Shown here piece after piece: positions 32,641 to 41,887 of a stretch of DNA of 64,000 nucleotides; the stretch's first letter is position 1, and each line of letters opens with the position of its first letter. The position numbers were made by a program, and so were the translations under genes. Source of the stretch: Bacteroidales bacterium (GTDB lineage Bacteria; Bacteroidota; Bacteroidia; Bacteroidales; UBA932); NCBI GenBank assembly GCA_021371955.1, contig JAJFVD010000016.1, forward strand, positions 79,616 through 143,615, in the 5' to 3' direction. Under the pieces are notes generated by a model that saw only the letters and a list, made by a program, of their open reading frames with translations, did no database searches and was not told the DNA's origin.

Positions 32641-34074
32641 TTACTGGATTAGTTTAACTGCCTCCTGTATCATTGACACAAGTTTTGCAGGAGGATTGTA
32701 GGCAATATAAACAGACAATGCCAAAAGTGCATATTGCGAAAAGGATTCCCACGGACTTATGCGTGGTACATTCGTGTCGTCAAAACCAACCGGAGGCGTA
32801 AAGAGCAGCTTGAATACATTCACACCAAAGCCCCATATTATAAGTGTGAGCAATACAAGAAGAGCCACCAGCAAAAGAATATGATGCGACGCGAAAAGAG
32901 ACTGGAATATCAGAAATTCGCTCACAAACATACCGGAAGGCGGCATGGCAGTAGCAGAAATAAAACCAAACAGAATCAATATTGCCCCTGCCCTGTTATA
33001 TTTAAAATAGTTGCCAACATCGTAAATACTCTTGCTCTGATATATGCGGTATATCTGGTTATATTGCAAAAACAGCGAAGGCTTAACAAGTGTATGCAGT
33101 AAAATATGCAAAATTGCAGCGTAAACGCCAATCCCGCCTGCTGCAAGGCCCAGCATCACCAAACCCATGTGCTCTATTCCGGAATATGCAAACATCCGCT
33201 TGATGTTTTTTATCCGTGTCATATAAACTGCCGCAACAAAAACAGAAAGAATTGCCGCAACGATAATAATATTGTTTGCCCAACCGTGGAGAGGAGTGTG
33301 TGCAACAATTGAATAGATGCGATATATTCCTATGAAACCTACATTCATAAGGATGCTTGCCATAAGTGCCCCTACAGGTGCCGGAGCTTTATCCTTTGCG
33401 TCAATTCCTGCAGTATACATGGGCACCAGCCCAAGTTTAGCCGTGAATCCCGTAAATATGAACAAAAATGCAAGTTTTAACCAAAACGGATTAAGGTTGT
33501 TATAGTTTCTGATTAAGGAATCAAACGACATATCATCAATTCCCGCCTGCTTCAATGAGAGGCTCAGAAACAATATACCCACATAAATAAAAGTGATGCT
33601 TATGGCACAGATAAATACATATTTCCAGGCTCCTTCCAGTGCCCGGATATTGCGGTGGTGATATATAAGAACAGAAGCACTAAGCGTTGTAATCTCAATA
33701 AATATCCATGTTACGGCTATGTGATTCGAAAGGTATGCAGCTCCGCAGGCCGACATGAGCAGGAGAACCGCTCCAAAAAACAATCCTCTTGAGTGAGGTG
33801 TCTCGTCGGGGTTGTGAAATTCCATGTATCTGTAACTGTGATAAAGAACAGGTACAGAAATAATGCAGAGCGCCAGTAAAAGAAGTACGCCCAAAGAGTC
33901 AGCTTTGAAGAAGCCCAGCTGAATGGTATTCAAATGCTGATATTCGTATATTCCAAAGCCCAGAAGCATTGCGACGTAGAATGCAACAAGGAGGTAATTG
34001 ACAACCTTGTTCCGGTTAAAAACCAGACATCCGCTTATAATGAAAGTTGCTGCCAGAAATATCCCTATCATCAC
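32641..34074 (-). CDS. Ehr complex antiporter-like subunit (HyfF/NuoN-like)
   Basis: 477 aa, about 13-14 transmembrane helices of the Mrp/NuoLMN proton-pump family. Conserved charged residues appear in helix segments ITTLSASVLIYHHR, FTAKLGLVPMYTAGIDAKDKAPAPVGALMASI and SGIEHMGLVMLGLA. It follows the HyfE-like gene by 1 bp and precedes the large subunit by 6 bp. It is expected to move H+ or Na+ across the inner membrane. Confidence 0.87.
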   Translation of the reverse strand: MMIGIFLAATFIISGCLVFNRNKVVNYLLVAFYVAMLLGFGIYEYQHLNTIQLGFFKADSLGVLLLLALCIISVPVLYHSYRYMEFHNPDETPHSRGLFFGAVLLLMSACGAAYLSNHIAVTWIFIEITTLSASVLIYHHRNIRALEGAWKYVFICAISITFIYVGILFLSLSLKQAGIDDMSFDSLIRNYNNLNPFWLKLAFLFIFTGFTAKLGLVPMYTAGIDAKDKAPAPVGALMASILMNVGFIGIYRIYSIVAHTPLHGWANNIIIVAAILSVFVAAVYMTRIKNIKRMFAYSGIEHMGLVMLGLAAGGIGVYAAILHILLHTLVKPSLFLQYNQIYRIYQSKSIYDVGNYFKYNRAGAILILFGFISATAMPPSGMFVSEFLIFQSLFASHHILLLVALLVLLTLIIWGFGVNVFKLLFTPPVGFDDTNVPRISPWESFSQYALLALSVYIAYNPPAKLVSMIQEAVKLIQ

Positions 34075-34075
34075 A

Positions 34076-34705
34076 TTAATCTTTTAGGTTTCGCAAAAGG
34101 TTTACGTCCGGGTCGTTGAGCACGTCACCAATTTTATTGAAGAATACGCCCAGAATAAGTACGCTGGCAAATATATCCAGCATAATGCCCAGGTTCACCA
34201 GCATCGGCATTTCGTTACCGACAGCAAGCGAAAGAACAAAAACCCCATTTTCAATAACTATGTAGCCAATTACGTGAGTAATGATTTTCTTCCTTGTAAC
34301 AATGAGATAAAGACCGGTAAAAAGTGTTGACAGAGCAACTACAAAAAATGTTTTATCCAGGTTTTCATCTTTTATGGAACTGGAGAGTATTATCGTAACT
34401 ATAATTATTGAAGTGACAATTATGAGAGAGGCAAAGTTTGAAAGATAGGGCTCTGCTACACGTGTTATCCTGTTTCTTTTAATAACATAATTGATAAACC
34501 ATGGAACTGCAATAGCTTTGAAAACAATTGTCTCGAGCATTATGAGCAAAAGGTTTATCGTGCTCAGGTTTGTGAGTGTGAAGTAAGTTGCCCCAAAGAG
34601 GATGAAACCCTGGAGCACGAGAATCCTGAGATATGTATACAGCCTGTTTGCAATACTCATGTAGAGCAGCGTCATTGCAAGAGCTATCAGTAGAATATCT
34701 ATCAT
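34076..34705 (-). CDS. Ehr complex subunit HyfE-like (NuoK-type)
   Basis: 209 aa, about six transmembrane helices. HVIGYIVIENGVFVLSLAVGNEMPMLVNLGIMLDIFASVLILGVF is the HyfE/NuoK signature with the in-membrane Glu residues. The 12-bp gap to the upstream HycD-like gene and 1-bp gap to the next gene show a tight operon. Confidence 0.87.
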   Translation of the reverse strand: MIDILLIALAMTLLYMSIANRLYTYLRILVLQGFILFGATYFTLTNLSTINLLLIMLETIVFKAIAVPWFINYVIKRNRITRVAEPYLSNFASLIIVTSIIIVTIILSSSIKDENLDKTFFVVALSTLFTGLYLIVTRKKIITHVIGYIVIENGVFVLSLAVGNEMPMLVNLGIMLDIFASVLILGVFFNKIGDVLNDPDVNLLRNLKD

Positions 34706-34717
34706 CTTTTTATTCTT

Positions 34718-35623
34718 TTATACAAATCTTCCGAGCACCATGAGCACTCCAAAAAAGATTAACATTGAAACCGAAGTAAGTATCAATATGAACTGCGGGT
34801 TGTGCGCCATGCGGAAACGGGCCATAAATGATTCAATTATTCCCACAGCTATTCCAAATCCAATTTGAACAATAAAGAACAATGGTATGGAAATCTCAAG
34901 AGGCAGGGCCCCTATGAAAAAGTTGGAAATTATTGCTCCGTACATTGCAAACTTTAGGTTTGTCGTATATAAAATTGTCCCAAGGTCAAATCCGCTGTTG
35001 TCCAAAATCATCACTTCATGTACCATTGTAAGTTCAAGGTGTGTTTTTGGGTCATCCACAGGCATCCGGCTGTTTTCAATCATTGCAATGAGGACGAAAA
35101 CAAAAGTTGCCAGCGCTCCAAGCATGTATGAGATATTGGATTCATAGTGCAAAGTGGTAAAAATGCTTATAAAAGAAGTATGCCCGGTAAAAAGTGCAAG
35201 TGAACCCAGAAGAATGAAAAACGCCGGTTCCACAAGCATTGAGAAAAGAGCCTCCCTGCTTGCCCCCATACCTTCAAAACTGCTTCCTGTATCAAGAGCA
35301 GAAATTATCGACAAGAACTTGCCTGTTGCAAGGGTATATGCAAACATTACAAAATCGCCGCTGAAAGAAATCAGTCCGGGGTTGTTTCCGTGAGGAACCA
35401 TAAAAATAGCCATTAGCACCGACGAAAAATAAATTGTAGGGGCTATACGGAATATAAAAGTTGTTGTCCTGCTGTAAACCGATCCCTTCTTCCACAGGCG
35501 TAAGATATCCTTCATTGGCTGAAACAAACCTGGGCCTTTTCGTCCGGAAGCTATGCTCTTCGTCCGAATCACAACTCCCATAAAAAATAGGCTCGTCAGC
35601 AGTATAAGTATTAAGCTCACCAT
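34718..35623 (-). CDS. Ehr complex subunit HycD/HyfC-like (NuoH-type)
   Basis: 301 aa, eight or so transmembrane helices. The NuoH/HycD family loops are present: GPGLFQPMKDILRLWKKGSV near the N-terminus, and ENSRMPVDDPKTHLELTMVHEVMILD. It is the membrane anchor that links the peripheral arm to the antiporter subunits. One base separates it from the HyfB-like gene. Confidence 0.9.
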   Translation of the reverse strand: MVSLILILLTSLFFMGVVIRTKSIASGRKGPGLFQPMKDILRLWKKGSVYSRTTTFIFRIAPTIYFSSVLMAIFMVPHGNNPGLISFSGDFVMFAYTLATGKFLSIISALDTGSSFEGMGASREALFSMLVEPAFFILLGSLALFTGHTSFISIFTTLHYESNISYMLGALATFVFVLIAMIENSRMPVDDPKTHLELTMVHEVMILDNSGFDLGTILYTTNLKFAMYGAIISNFFIGALPLEISIPLFFIVQIGFGIAVGIIESFMARFRMAHNPQFILILTSVSMLIFFGVLMVLGRFV

Positions 35624-35624
35624 T

Positions 35625-37658
35625 TTACAGCCTGTTTAATAAATAAAAAAATCCGGAAATATTATCTATTATCATGGGGAGCAAAATTACCAGCCCTATG
35701 AATATGAGCCCGTAAAGAATATAAGCCTGAATATTGCCGTTCTGGAGAAATACAAAGCGGCTAAGCAGTTTTCTTATGGAAAGCAAAGGTTTTTCTATAA
35801 ACCATGTCTCCACTTTATCATGAGGATGGGTAACCTGATTAATGTGTCCGGGATATAACCCACATGCCTCTCTCTTCTCTTTTTTTATCATCAGGAAAGG
35901 ACCTGCAAGCTTTCTGTATGTACGTACAAAAGATGACGCAGTGTATTGCATTTTTGCAGCATCACCGGTATAACCGCAGCCCCATGTGGAATCTGCAGCG
36001 ACTTCCCTTTTAGCTGTTATCAGATGCCTTATATAATAAAGAGTTGCAACGAGGACAATAAAGCCAAGCGAGTACCAGCCTACCGAAGAGAGGATGTCAA
36101 GTATCGACTTTAACTGGCCGGATGTAAAAGCAGCCGAACCGGGCTGGTACAACTGTACAATTTGCTGGATTGACGGCATAAAAATCAAAGGCAATATGCC
36201 AATTAATACAATTGCCATAGCCACAAGGTACATCGGGAAAATTTTCATGGGTTTTTCTTCAACCATTCCTTCGTCAAATTTCTTCCTGGGGGTTCCAAGG
36301 AAAACAATTCCGAAAGCCTTTGTGAAACACATTAACGCCAAACCGCCTATGAGCACAAGGCCAAAAATTGCAAAAAGAATGAAAAGAGTAAACAGAAAAT
36401 GGTTCGACAACAAAGCACTGAACAATCCTGTATATATGAAGAATTCCGATACAAATCCGTTAAACGGAGGAAGACCGCAAATTGCAAGCGAACCAATTAA
36501 AAACAGATAACCCGATCTTGGCATTCTTTTAAGCAAACCGCCCATCGATTCAATATCCATAGTATGGATTGCCTGATACACATTTCCTGCGCTATAAAAC
36601 AAAAGTGACTTGAATAGAGAGTGATTAAGGGTATGGAGCAAAGCTCCTCCAAAACCGCATATAATTAAAACAGGTATGCCATACCCTACCCCAAGGCATC
36701 CTAACCCGATACCAATTCCTATGATTCCAATATTCTCAATGCTATGATAGGCAAGTAATTTTTTAAGGTTGTGCTGAACTATTGCCAGCATCACTCCGTA
36801 CACGCCTGTAATAACGGATATCGTTACAATAAAGTATCCTATTGTAGTCATATCTGTTTTTATGAGCAACAGCATCCTCAACATTCCGTAAATCCCTATT
36901 TTTATAATCACTCCTGACATTATACCCGAAATATGTGCCGGTGCAGCAGGGTGAGCCAGCGGGAGCCATGTATGAAAAGGGACAAAACCGGCCTTAATTG
37001 CAAATCCAATAAAGAACATAAGGAACAACCCTATTCCGGTAACTGCCGGTTGCGAAGACGTATATGCTGTAATTGCGAGAAAGTCAAAAGAACCGGTTTT
37101 AATTTTGACCCACATGAATGCAAGTGTGAGAAAAAGTATGCAAACATGGGATTGTATGAGAAAGTTAATTCCTGCTTTAAGAGTATCTGTTTTATAGTGC
37201 TCAAAAATAATGACGATAAACGAGCTTAGTGCCATAATCTCCCATATTACGAGGAAGGCAAATCCGTTCTGAATTATGCAAATATCAATCAGGGCTGTGT
37301 AGACAAGGATAAATGCAATTGCGTGAAGTGCAATGTTTGCGCTCTGATTTTTGTACTTTTTAAGGTATTGAAAACCATACCATGCCCCGGTGAGAAATGT
37401 AAAGCTAATAATGAGCATGAACCAGGCAGAGAGGGAATCTATCCGGATAGGGATTTCTCCGGTTATCCAGGAACCCGGATAAAAATATTGTGCCTCTCCT
37501 TTGGCAAAAACCGTCAGGGCAACAATTGAACTTATGACAACCTGTATGGAGATTACACCAAGAGTTAGTATTCCCCTGCCTTTTGTTTTTAAAAAAGGAA
37601 AACTGAAGATTGCTGCGATTGCCAGCAAATTAAAAATTTCGACAAAAAGCTTTTCCAT
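35625..37658 (-). CDS. Ehr complex antiporter-like subunit (HyfB-like)
   Basis: 677 aa from the ATG at 37658 (MEKLFVEIFNLLAIAAIFSF), chosen because it starts just before the first transmembrane helix and just after a TAACTTTG box; the longer frame would add 53 polar residues. About 15-16 transmembrane helices. The proton-pump signature HPAAPAHISGIMSGVIIKIG and the HyfB-type C-terminal motif STWGCGYTGDAAKMQYTASS are clear. First gene of the hyfBCEFGI-like order. Confidence 0.88.
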   Translation of the reverse strand: MEKLFVEIFNLLAIAAIFSFPFLKTKGRGILTLGVISIQVVISSIVALTVFAKGEAQYFYPGSWITGEIPIRIDSLSAWFMLIISFTFLTGAWYGFQYLKKYKNQSANIALHAIAFILVYTALIDICIIQNGFAFLVIWEIMALSSFIVIIFEHYKTDTLKAGINFLIQSHVCILFLTLAFMWVKIKTGSFDFLAITAYTSSQPAVTGIGLFLMFFIGFAIKAGFVPFHTWLPLAHPAAPAHISGIMSGVIIKIGIYGMLRMLLLIKTDMTTIGYFIVTISVITGVYGVMLAIVQHNLKKLLAYHSIENIGIIGIGIGLGCLGVGYGIPVLIICGFGGALLHTLNHSLFKSLLFYSAGNVYQAIHTMDIESMGGLLKRMPRSGYLFLIGSLAICGLPPFNGFVSEFFIYTGLFSALLSNHFLFTLFILFAIFGLVLIGGLALMCFTKAFGIVFLGTPRKKFDEGMVEEKPMKIFPMYLVAMAIVLIGILPLIFMPSIQQIVQLYQPGSAAFTSGQLKSILDILSSVGWYSLGFIVLVATLYYIRHLITAKREVAADSTWGCGYTGDAAKMQYTASSFVRTYRKLAGPFLMIKKEKREACGLYPGHINQVTHPHDKVETWFIEKPLLSIRKLLSRFVFLQNGNIQAYILYGLIFIGLVILLPMIIDNISGFFYLLNRL

Positions 37659-37672
37659 TAGGTTTCTGCATC

Positions 37673-37680
37673 CAAAGTTA
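37673..37680 (-). promoter_or_regulatory. -7 promoter box (TAACTTTG) of the Ehr operon
   Basis: Minus strand TAACTTTG, an exact TAnnTTTG match 15 bp upstream of the HyfB-like start at 37658. Confidence 0.6.
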
Positions 37681-37733
37681 CGGGTTAATACTAAATAATC
37701 AAAAACATAAATACCTTGAAAATGAATATTTCG

Positions 37734-37741
37734 TATATTTG
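37734..37741 (+). promoter_or_regulatory. -7 promoter box (TATATTTG)
   Basis: Exact TAnnTTTG match 20 bp upstream of the PAS-kinase start at 37762. Confidence 0.6.
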
Positions 37742-37761
37742 ATAGAACAAAATCATTAGAT

Positions 37762-39243
37762 ATGTCTGATATTTTGAATTCAACCGACGACATTTCCCGA
37801 AGCCGGGAAATGTACAAGCTTCTGGCAGAAAATATTCAGGATGTAATTTGGATTTTTAATGTAAGCCTCGAAAAATTAACCTACATAAGCCCGTCAATCT
37901 TTCGTCTCAGAGGATTTACAGTGGAAGAGGCATCAAAAGAAAATTTTTTAGACAGTCTTAGTCCTGAGTCTGCAAAAATTGTTTCTGAATTACTCATAGA
38001 GAGGCTCACAGAGTTTTTAAAAGATCCTTCAAAACATCAGTACTATATCAACGAACTTCAGCAAAAATGCAAAGACGGAAGTCTGGTATGGATTGAAGCG
38101 ACTACTCAATTTCAGCAGAATGCCAATGGTGAGATAGAAGTACTTGGCGTTTCGCGAAGAATTCAGAAAAGGAAAGAGGCAGAATTTGAGTTTAAAAGCA
38201 AAAGCGAAGAGCTTGAGCGGTTTTTTTCACTGGCTTTGGATTTGCTATGTATCGCAAATGCCGACGGCTATTTCCTTAAGTTGAACAAATCGTGGGAAAA
38301 CACTCTTGGATATAATATCGAAGAAATCGTTAATACTCGCTTTCTCGATTATGTACACCCGGATGATGTCGAAAAAACGATGGATGCTATGTCTCGTCTC
38401 TCTTCAGGGACACAGGTATTAAATTTTGAAAACAGATACCGCGCAAAAGACGGCACATATAAATGGATAGAATGGAAATCCATTCCTTATGGAAACAGTT
38501 TGATTTACGCTGCCGCAAGAGATATTACTGAGAGGAAAGAAAACGAGCTTAAATTTTCTGAACTCTCTCTGGAACTTCATCAACTTATAAAAGACAAGGA
38601 CCGGTTTATCTCAATTCTGGCGCACGACTTAAGAAATCCGTTTAACAGTTTGCTCGGGTTGTCAAATCTTCTTGTTAGCGAACGCAATCAAATGAACGAA
38701 GAGGACGTTGATAATTGCGTAAAAACTATAAATCAGGTGTCTCTGCAGACATATAATTTACTTGAAGACCTGCTTATGTGGTATAAATCTCAGGCAGGGA
38801 GGCTTCCTTTCGAACCCAAAGTTTTTTATGTGGGGGATGTTTGTCGAGAAGTTATGGACAATCTTAAAATAATTGCATCAGCAAAATCTATAACAATTGA
38901 ATGCAAAAAGCCGGAAAAAGCAGCTCTCTTTGCCGATGTCAATATGTTTAAAACGGTAGTCCGGAATTTAATAACCAACTCAATTAAGTTCACTCCAGAG
39001 AAAGGTAAAATAGGAATTGATTTTTCCATCGATAAGGGATATGCAACAATATCTATATATGATAACGGGATAGGCATGGACGAAAACCAACTTGCAAAAA
39101 TCTGGGATTTCAACAACAATGCCGGCCTTGGACTTGTGCTTTGCAAGGAATTTACTCAAAAAAACGGCGGAACAATATATGTCGAAAGCGAGTTGGGCAA
39201 AGGCAGCCGGTTCTCGTTTACAGTACCGGTTCCGGCAATGTAA
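37762..39243 (+). CDS. PAS-PAS sensor histidine kinase
   Basis: 493 aa, no transmembrane segment. PAS 1 about 15-135 (IWIFNVSLEKLTYISPSIFRLRG), PAS 2 about 148-268 (LLCIANADGYFLKLNKSWENTLGY and a PAC-like RYRAKDGTYKWIEWK), HisKA about 283-350 with His in SILAHDLRNPFNSLLG, and HATPase_c to the end (NLITNSIKFTPEKG, DNGIGMDE, NAGLGLVLCKEF). No response regulator is adjacent, so it is an orphan kinase. It is divergent from the Ehr operon. Confidence 0.92.
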   Translation: MSDILNSTDDISRSREMYKLLAENIQDVIWIFNVSLEKLTYISPSIFRLRGFTVEEASKENFLDSLSPESAKIVSELLIERLTEFLKDPSKHQYYINELQQKCKDGSLVWIEATTQFQQNANGEIEVLGVSRRIQKRKEAEFEFKSKSEELERFFSLALDLLCIANADGYFLKLNKSWENTLGYNIEEIVNTRFLDYVHPDDVEKTMDAMSRLSSGTQVLNFENRYRAKDGTYKWIEWKSIPYGNSLIYAAARDITERKENELKFSELSLELHQLIKDKDRFISILAHDLRNPFNSLLGLSNLLVSERNQMNEEDVDNCVKTINQVSLQTYNLLEDLLMWYKSQAGRLPFEPKVFYVGDVCREVMDNLKIIASAKSITIECKKPEKAALFADVNMFKTVVRNLITNSIKFTPEKGKIGIDFSIDKGYATISIYDNGIGMDENQLAKIWDFNNNAGLGLVLCKEFTQKNGGTIYVESELGKGSRFSFTVPVPAM

Positions 39244-39258
39244 ATAACTAAATTAGTC

Positions 39259-39627
39259 TTACTTCAAAAACACAAAGAAAACCGCCATTATAAGACAGGC
39301 AAAAGCGGCAAAATGGTTCCATTGCAATACTTCGCCTTTGAAGAGTATTGTAGTAAAAACAACAAACACTACCAGTGTAATAACTTCCTGAATAACCTTT
39401 AGCTGCATCAGAGTAAAAGCACCGCCATTACCAATATACCCTATCCTGTTTGCCGGTACCTGGAATGAATATTCTACAAGAGCAATCATCCACGAAAACA
39501 GGACAACTCCATATAACGGCCAGTTACCAATCATTCCATTTTGTTGCAGTTTTAGATGGCCATACCAAGCAATTGTCATAAAAATATTGGCTACAACTAA
39601 TAGTAAAATCGTATAAATTCCTTGCAT
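39259..39627 (-). CDS. DUF486 small DMT-type membrane protein
   Basis: 122 aa, four transmembrane helices. The segment ALVEYSFQVPANRIGYIGNGGAFTLMQLKVIQEVITL is diagnostic of the DUF486 family within the drug/metabolite transporter superfamily. Substrate unknown. Convergent with the PAS kinase (15-bp gap) and divergent from the M49 peptidase gene. Confidence 0.87.
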   Translation of the reverse strand: MQGIYTILLLVVANIFMTIAWYGHLKLQQNGMIGNWPLYGVVLFSWMIALVEYSFQVPANRIGYIGNGGAFTLMQLKVIQEVITLVVFVVFTTILFKGEVLQWNHFAAFACLIMAVFFVFLK

Positions 39628-39651
39628 TTTCTTAAAAGGTTAAAACGGCGG

Positions 39652-39659
39652 CAAATGTA
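39652..39659 (-). promoter_or_regulatory. -7 promoter box (TACATTTG)
   Basis: Minus strand TACATTTG, exact TAnnTTTG match 25 bp upstream of the DUF486 start; 11 bp from the opposing box at 39671. Confidence 0.5.
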
Positions 39660-39670
39660 CGGAAAAGTTA

Positions 39671-39678
39671 TATCTTTG
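39671..39678 (+). promoter_or_regulatory. -7 promoter box (TATCTTTG)
   Basis: Exact TAnnTTTG match 19 bp upstream of the M49 peptidase start. Confidence 0.6.
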
Positions 39679-39697
39679 TTTTCAAAATTTTCAAAAC

Positions 39698-41731
39698 ATG
39701 AAGTACTTAAAGATTATGCTATTTGCAACTGCAATGGGGCTCTTTGCGGGCTCTTGCCAAAACGGAACAAAAGCACCGGAAGAAAAATTCAAGTATCTGG
39801 CCGATGAATTTGCCGACATTAAAGTTATCCGTTATCAGATACCCGGCTGGGATTCACTCACTGTTGAACAAAAGGGGTATATTTATCATTTGAGCGAAGC
39901 CGCTAAATGCGGAAGAGATATTTACTGGGACCAGAACTTCAAATATGGTCTTAAGATTCGTAAGGTACTGGAAACAATTTTCGACAAGTATCAAGGTGAA
40001 AAGGAGAGCGAAGATTATAAAAACTTCGTTGTATATGCCAAGCGTGTTTTCTTTAGCAATGGCATCCACCACCATTATGCCGAGGATAAATTTATTCCCG
40101 GTTGCAGCATCGACTTTTTCAAAAAGCTGATGGTAGAGAGCGGACAAGAGGGACTTACAGCAGAAATTCTGCCAATCCTTTTCGACCCGGCAATTTATCC
40201 GCAGAGGAAAAACACAACCGGCAAGGGTGACCTGCTTCTTGAAAGTGCAGTTAACTTCTATGACGGAGTAACCAAAAGCGAAGCTGAAGCTTTTTATGCA
40301 AAAATGGAAGACCCTAAGGACACAAAACCGGTTTCATACGGTCTTAACTCAAAGCTTGTCAAAAAAGACGGTAAAATTTATGAAGATGTTTACAAAGTTG
40401 GCGGGCTTTACGGTGCGGCAATTGAAAAAATAATTTTCCATCTGGAAAAAGCATCGGAAGTAGCCGAAAATGACGTTCAGAAAAATTACATCGCAAAGCT
40501 TATTGAGTATTACAAAACAGGCGATTTAAAAACATGGGATGCCTACAATATTGCTTGGGTTCAGGATACAGTTTCGCAGGTCGACTTTATCAACGGCTTC
40601 ATAGAAAACTACAACGATCCTATGGGAATGAAGGCAACATGGGAATCTCTGGTCAATTTTAAAGATTTGGAAGCTTCAAAACGCACAGATATAATCAGCA
40701 AAAATGCACAGTGGTTTGAAGACAATTCACCTGTTGATGCTCAGTATAAGAAAAAAGAGGTAAAGGGCGTATCTGCAAAGGTTATAACTGTTGCCCAGCT
40801 TGGAGGAGACAGCTATCCGGTATCTCCGCTTGGAATCAACCTGCCTAATGCAGACTGGATTCGTAAGGATTACGGTTCAAAATCTGTTACCATTGCGAAT
40901 ATTGGCGATGCATACGACAAGGCGGCAGAGGAAGCTCCAAAAAATATGACAAACGAATTTTCATGGGACGAGGCTGAAATTACCCTTGCGAAGGAGTATG
41001 GTTCTCTTACAAACAACCTGCATACCGACCTTCATGAGTGCCTCGGACACGCATCCGGACAGTTACGCGCCGGAACCTCGTCAAATGCATTGAAAGAATT
41101 CAGTTCTGCTCTTGAAGAGGCTCGTGCCGATATTTTCGCACTATATTACGTTGCCGACCCTAAGCTCGTTGAACTTGGAGTAATTCCAAATGCCGATGCA
41201 TACAAAGCTGAATATAACTCATACATTCGCAACGGCATTTTCACTCAGTTTGTACGCATTGACCTTGGCAAGACCGTTACACAGGCACACATGCAGGGAC
41301 GCAAGATGATTGCTGAATGGTGCTACGAAAAAGGCAAGGGCAAAGCTGCTGTTAAATCAGAAGGCGCATCTGCTGATGTTATCGAAAAACGCGTACGCGA
41401 CGGCAAGACATATTTTGTAATAAACGACTATGCAAAACTGCGCGAACTCTTTGGAACTCTTCTTAACGAACTTCAGAGAATCAAATCCGAAGGCGACTAT
41501 GCTGCAGGCAAAAATCTGATACTCACTTACGGTGTTAATATCGACCCTATTCTTCACAAAGAGCTTAAAGAGCGTTATGCTTCCCTAAACCTCAAGCCTT
41601 ACGGAGGATTTATTAATCCTGAGATTGTACCTGTTGAGAAAGACGGTAAGGTAATTGATTATAAAGTTGAATACCCGGACGACTTCCTGAAACAGATGCT
41701 TGAGTACGGTAAGAAATACAGTTTCTTATAG
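39698..41731 (+). CDS. Dipeptidyl peptidase III-type metallopeptidase (M49) lipoprotein
   Basis: 677 aa. Lipoprotein signal with lipobox FAGSC (Cys20). The family zinc motif HExxxH is seen as HECLGH at 446-451, and the second zinc/acid motif EEARAD at 473-478 matches EECRAD of DPP III. M49 enzymes release dipeptides from the N-terminus of oligopeptides; the lipoprotein anchor places this one in the cell envelope. Length is similar to eukaryotic DPP III. A strong terminator hairpin follows at 41758-41779. Confidence 0.92.
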   Translation: MKYLKIMLFATAMGLFAGSCQNGTKAPEEKFKYLADEFADIKVIRYQIPGWDSLTVEQKGYIYHLSEAAKCGRDIYWDQNFKYGLKIRKVLETIFDKYQGEKESEDYKNFVVYAKRVFFSNGIHHHYAEDKFIPGCSIDFFKKLMVESGQEGLTAEILPILFDPAIYPQRKNTTGKGDLLLESAVNFYDGVTKSEAEAFYAKMEDPKDTKPVSYGLNSKLVKKDGKIYEDVYKVGGLYGAAIEKIIFHLEKASEVAENDVQKNYIAKLIEYYKTGDLKTWDAYNIAWVQDTVSQVDFINGFIENYNDPMGMKATWESLVNFKDLEASKRTDIISKNAQWFEDNSPVDAQYKKKEVKGVSAKVITVAQLGGDSYPVSPLGINLPNADWIRKDYGSKSVTIANIGDAYDKAAEEAPKNMTNEFSWDEAEITLAKEYGSLTNNLHTDLHECLGHASGQLRAGTSSNALKEFSSALEEARADIFALYYVADPKLVELGVIPNADAYKAEYNSYIRNGIFTQFVRIDLGKTVTQAHMQGRKMIAEWCYEKGKGKAAVKSEGASADVIEKRVRDGKTYFVINDYAKLRELFGTLLNELQRIKSEGDYAAGKNLILTYGVNIDPILHKELKERYASLNLKPYGGFINPEIVPVEKDGKVIDYKVEYPDDFLKQMLEYGKKYSFL

Positions 41732-41757
41732 CCCCGGTAAAATATCTTATGTCAATG

Positions 41758-41785
41758 AGGCTGACCGAAAGGTTGGCCTTTTTTT
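41758..41785 (+). terminator. Rho-independent terminator after the M49 gene
   Basis: AGGCTGACC-GAAA-GGTTGGCCT forms a 9-bp stem with two G-U pairs and a GAAA tetraloop, followed by seven T. Confidence 0.88.
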
Positions 41786-41812
41786 ATGAGACAAACAATG
41801 CTTAATGTAAAA

Positions 41813-41834
41813 AAGGATGCATTTCTGCATCCTT
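41813..41834 (-). terminator. Rho-independent terminator after the AGCS gene
   Basis: AAGGATGCA and TGCATCCTT form a perfect 9-bp stem with a 4-base loop; on the minus strand it is followed by a T run. It lies 54 bp beyond the stop of 41888-43279. Confidence 0.85.
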
Positions 41835-41887
41835 CAAGTGTCCTGTAAGATTTTACCGTGGCGATTTTTAAATTACCGGAACAGGCC

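Noticed and set aside
36094..36510. 138-codon plus-strand frame opposite the HyfB-like gene.
   Set aside because: Antisense shadow of a well-supported membrane protein gene.
30393..37658. Formate hydrogenlyase or active hydrogenase 4.
   Set aside because: NiFe-binding cysteines are absent and there is no formate dehydrogenase or hydrogenase maturation gene in the window.
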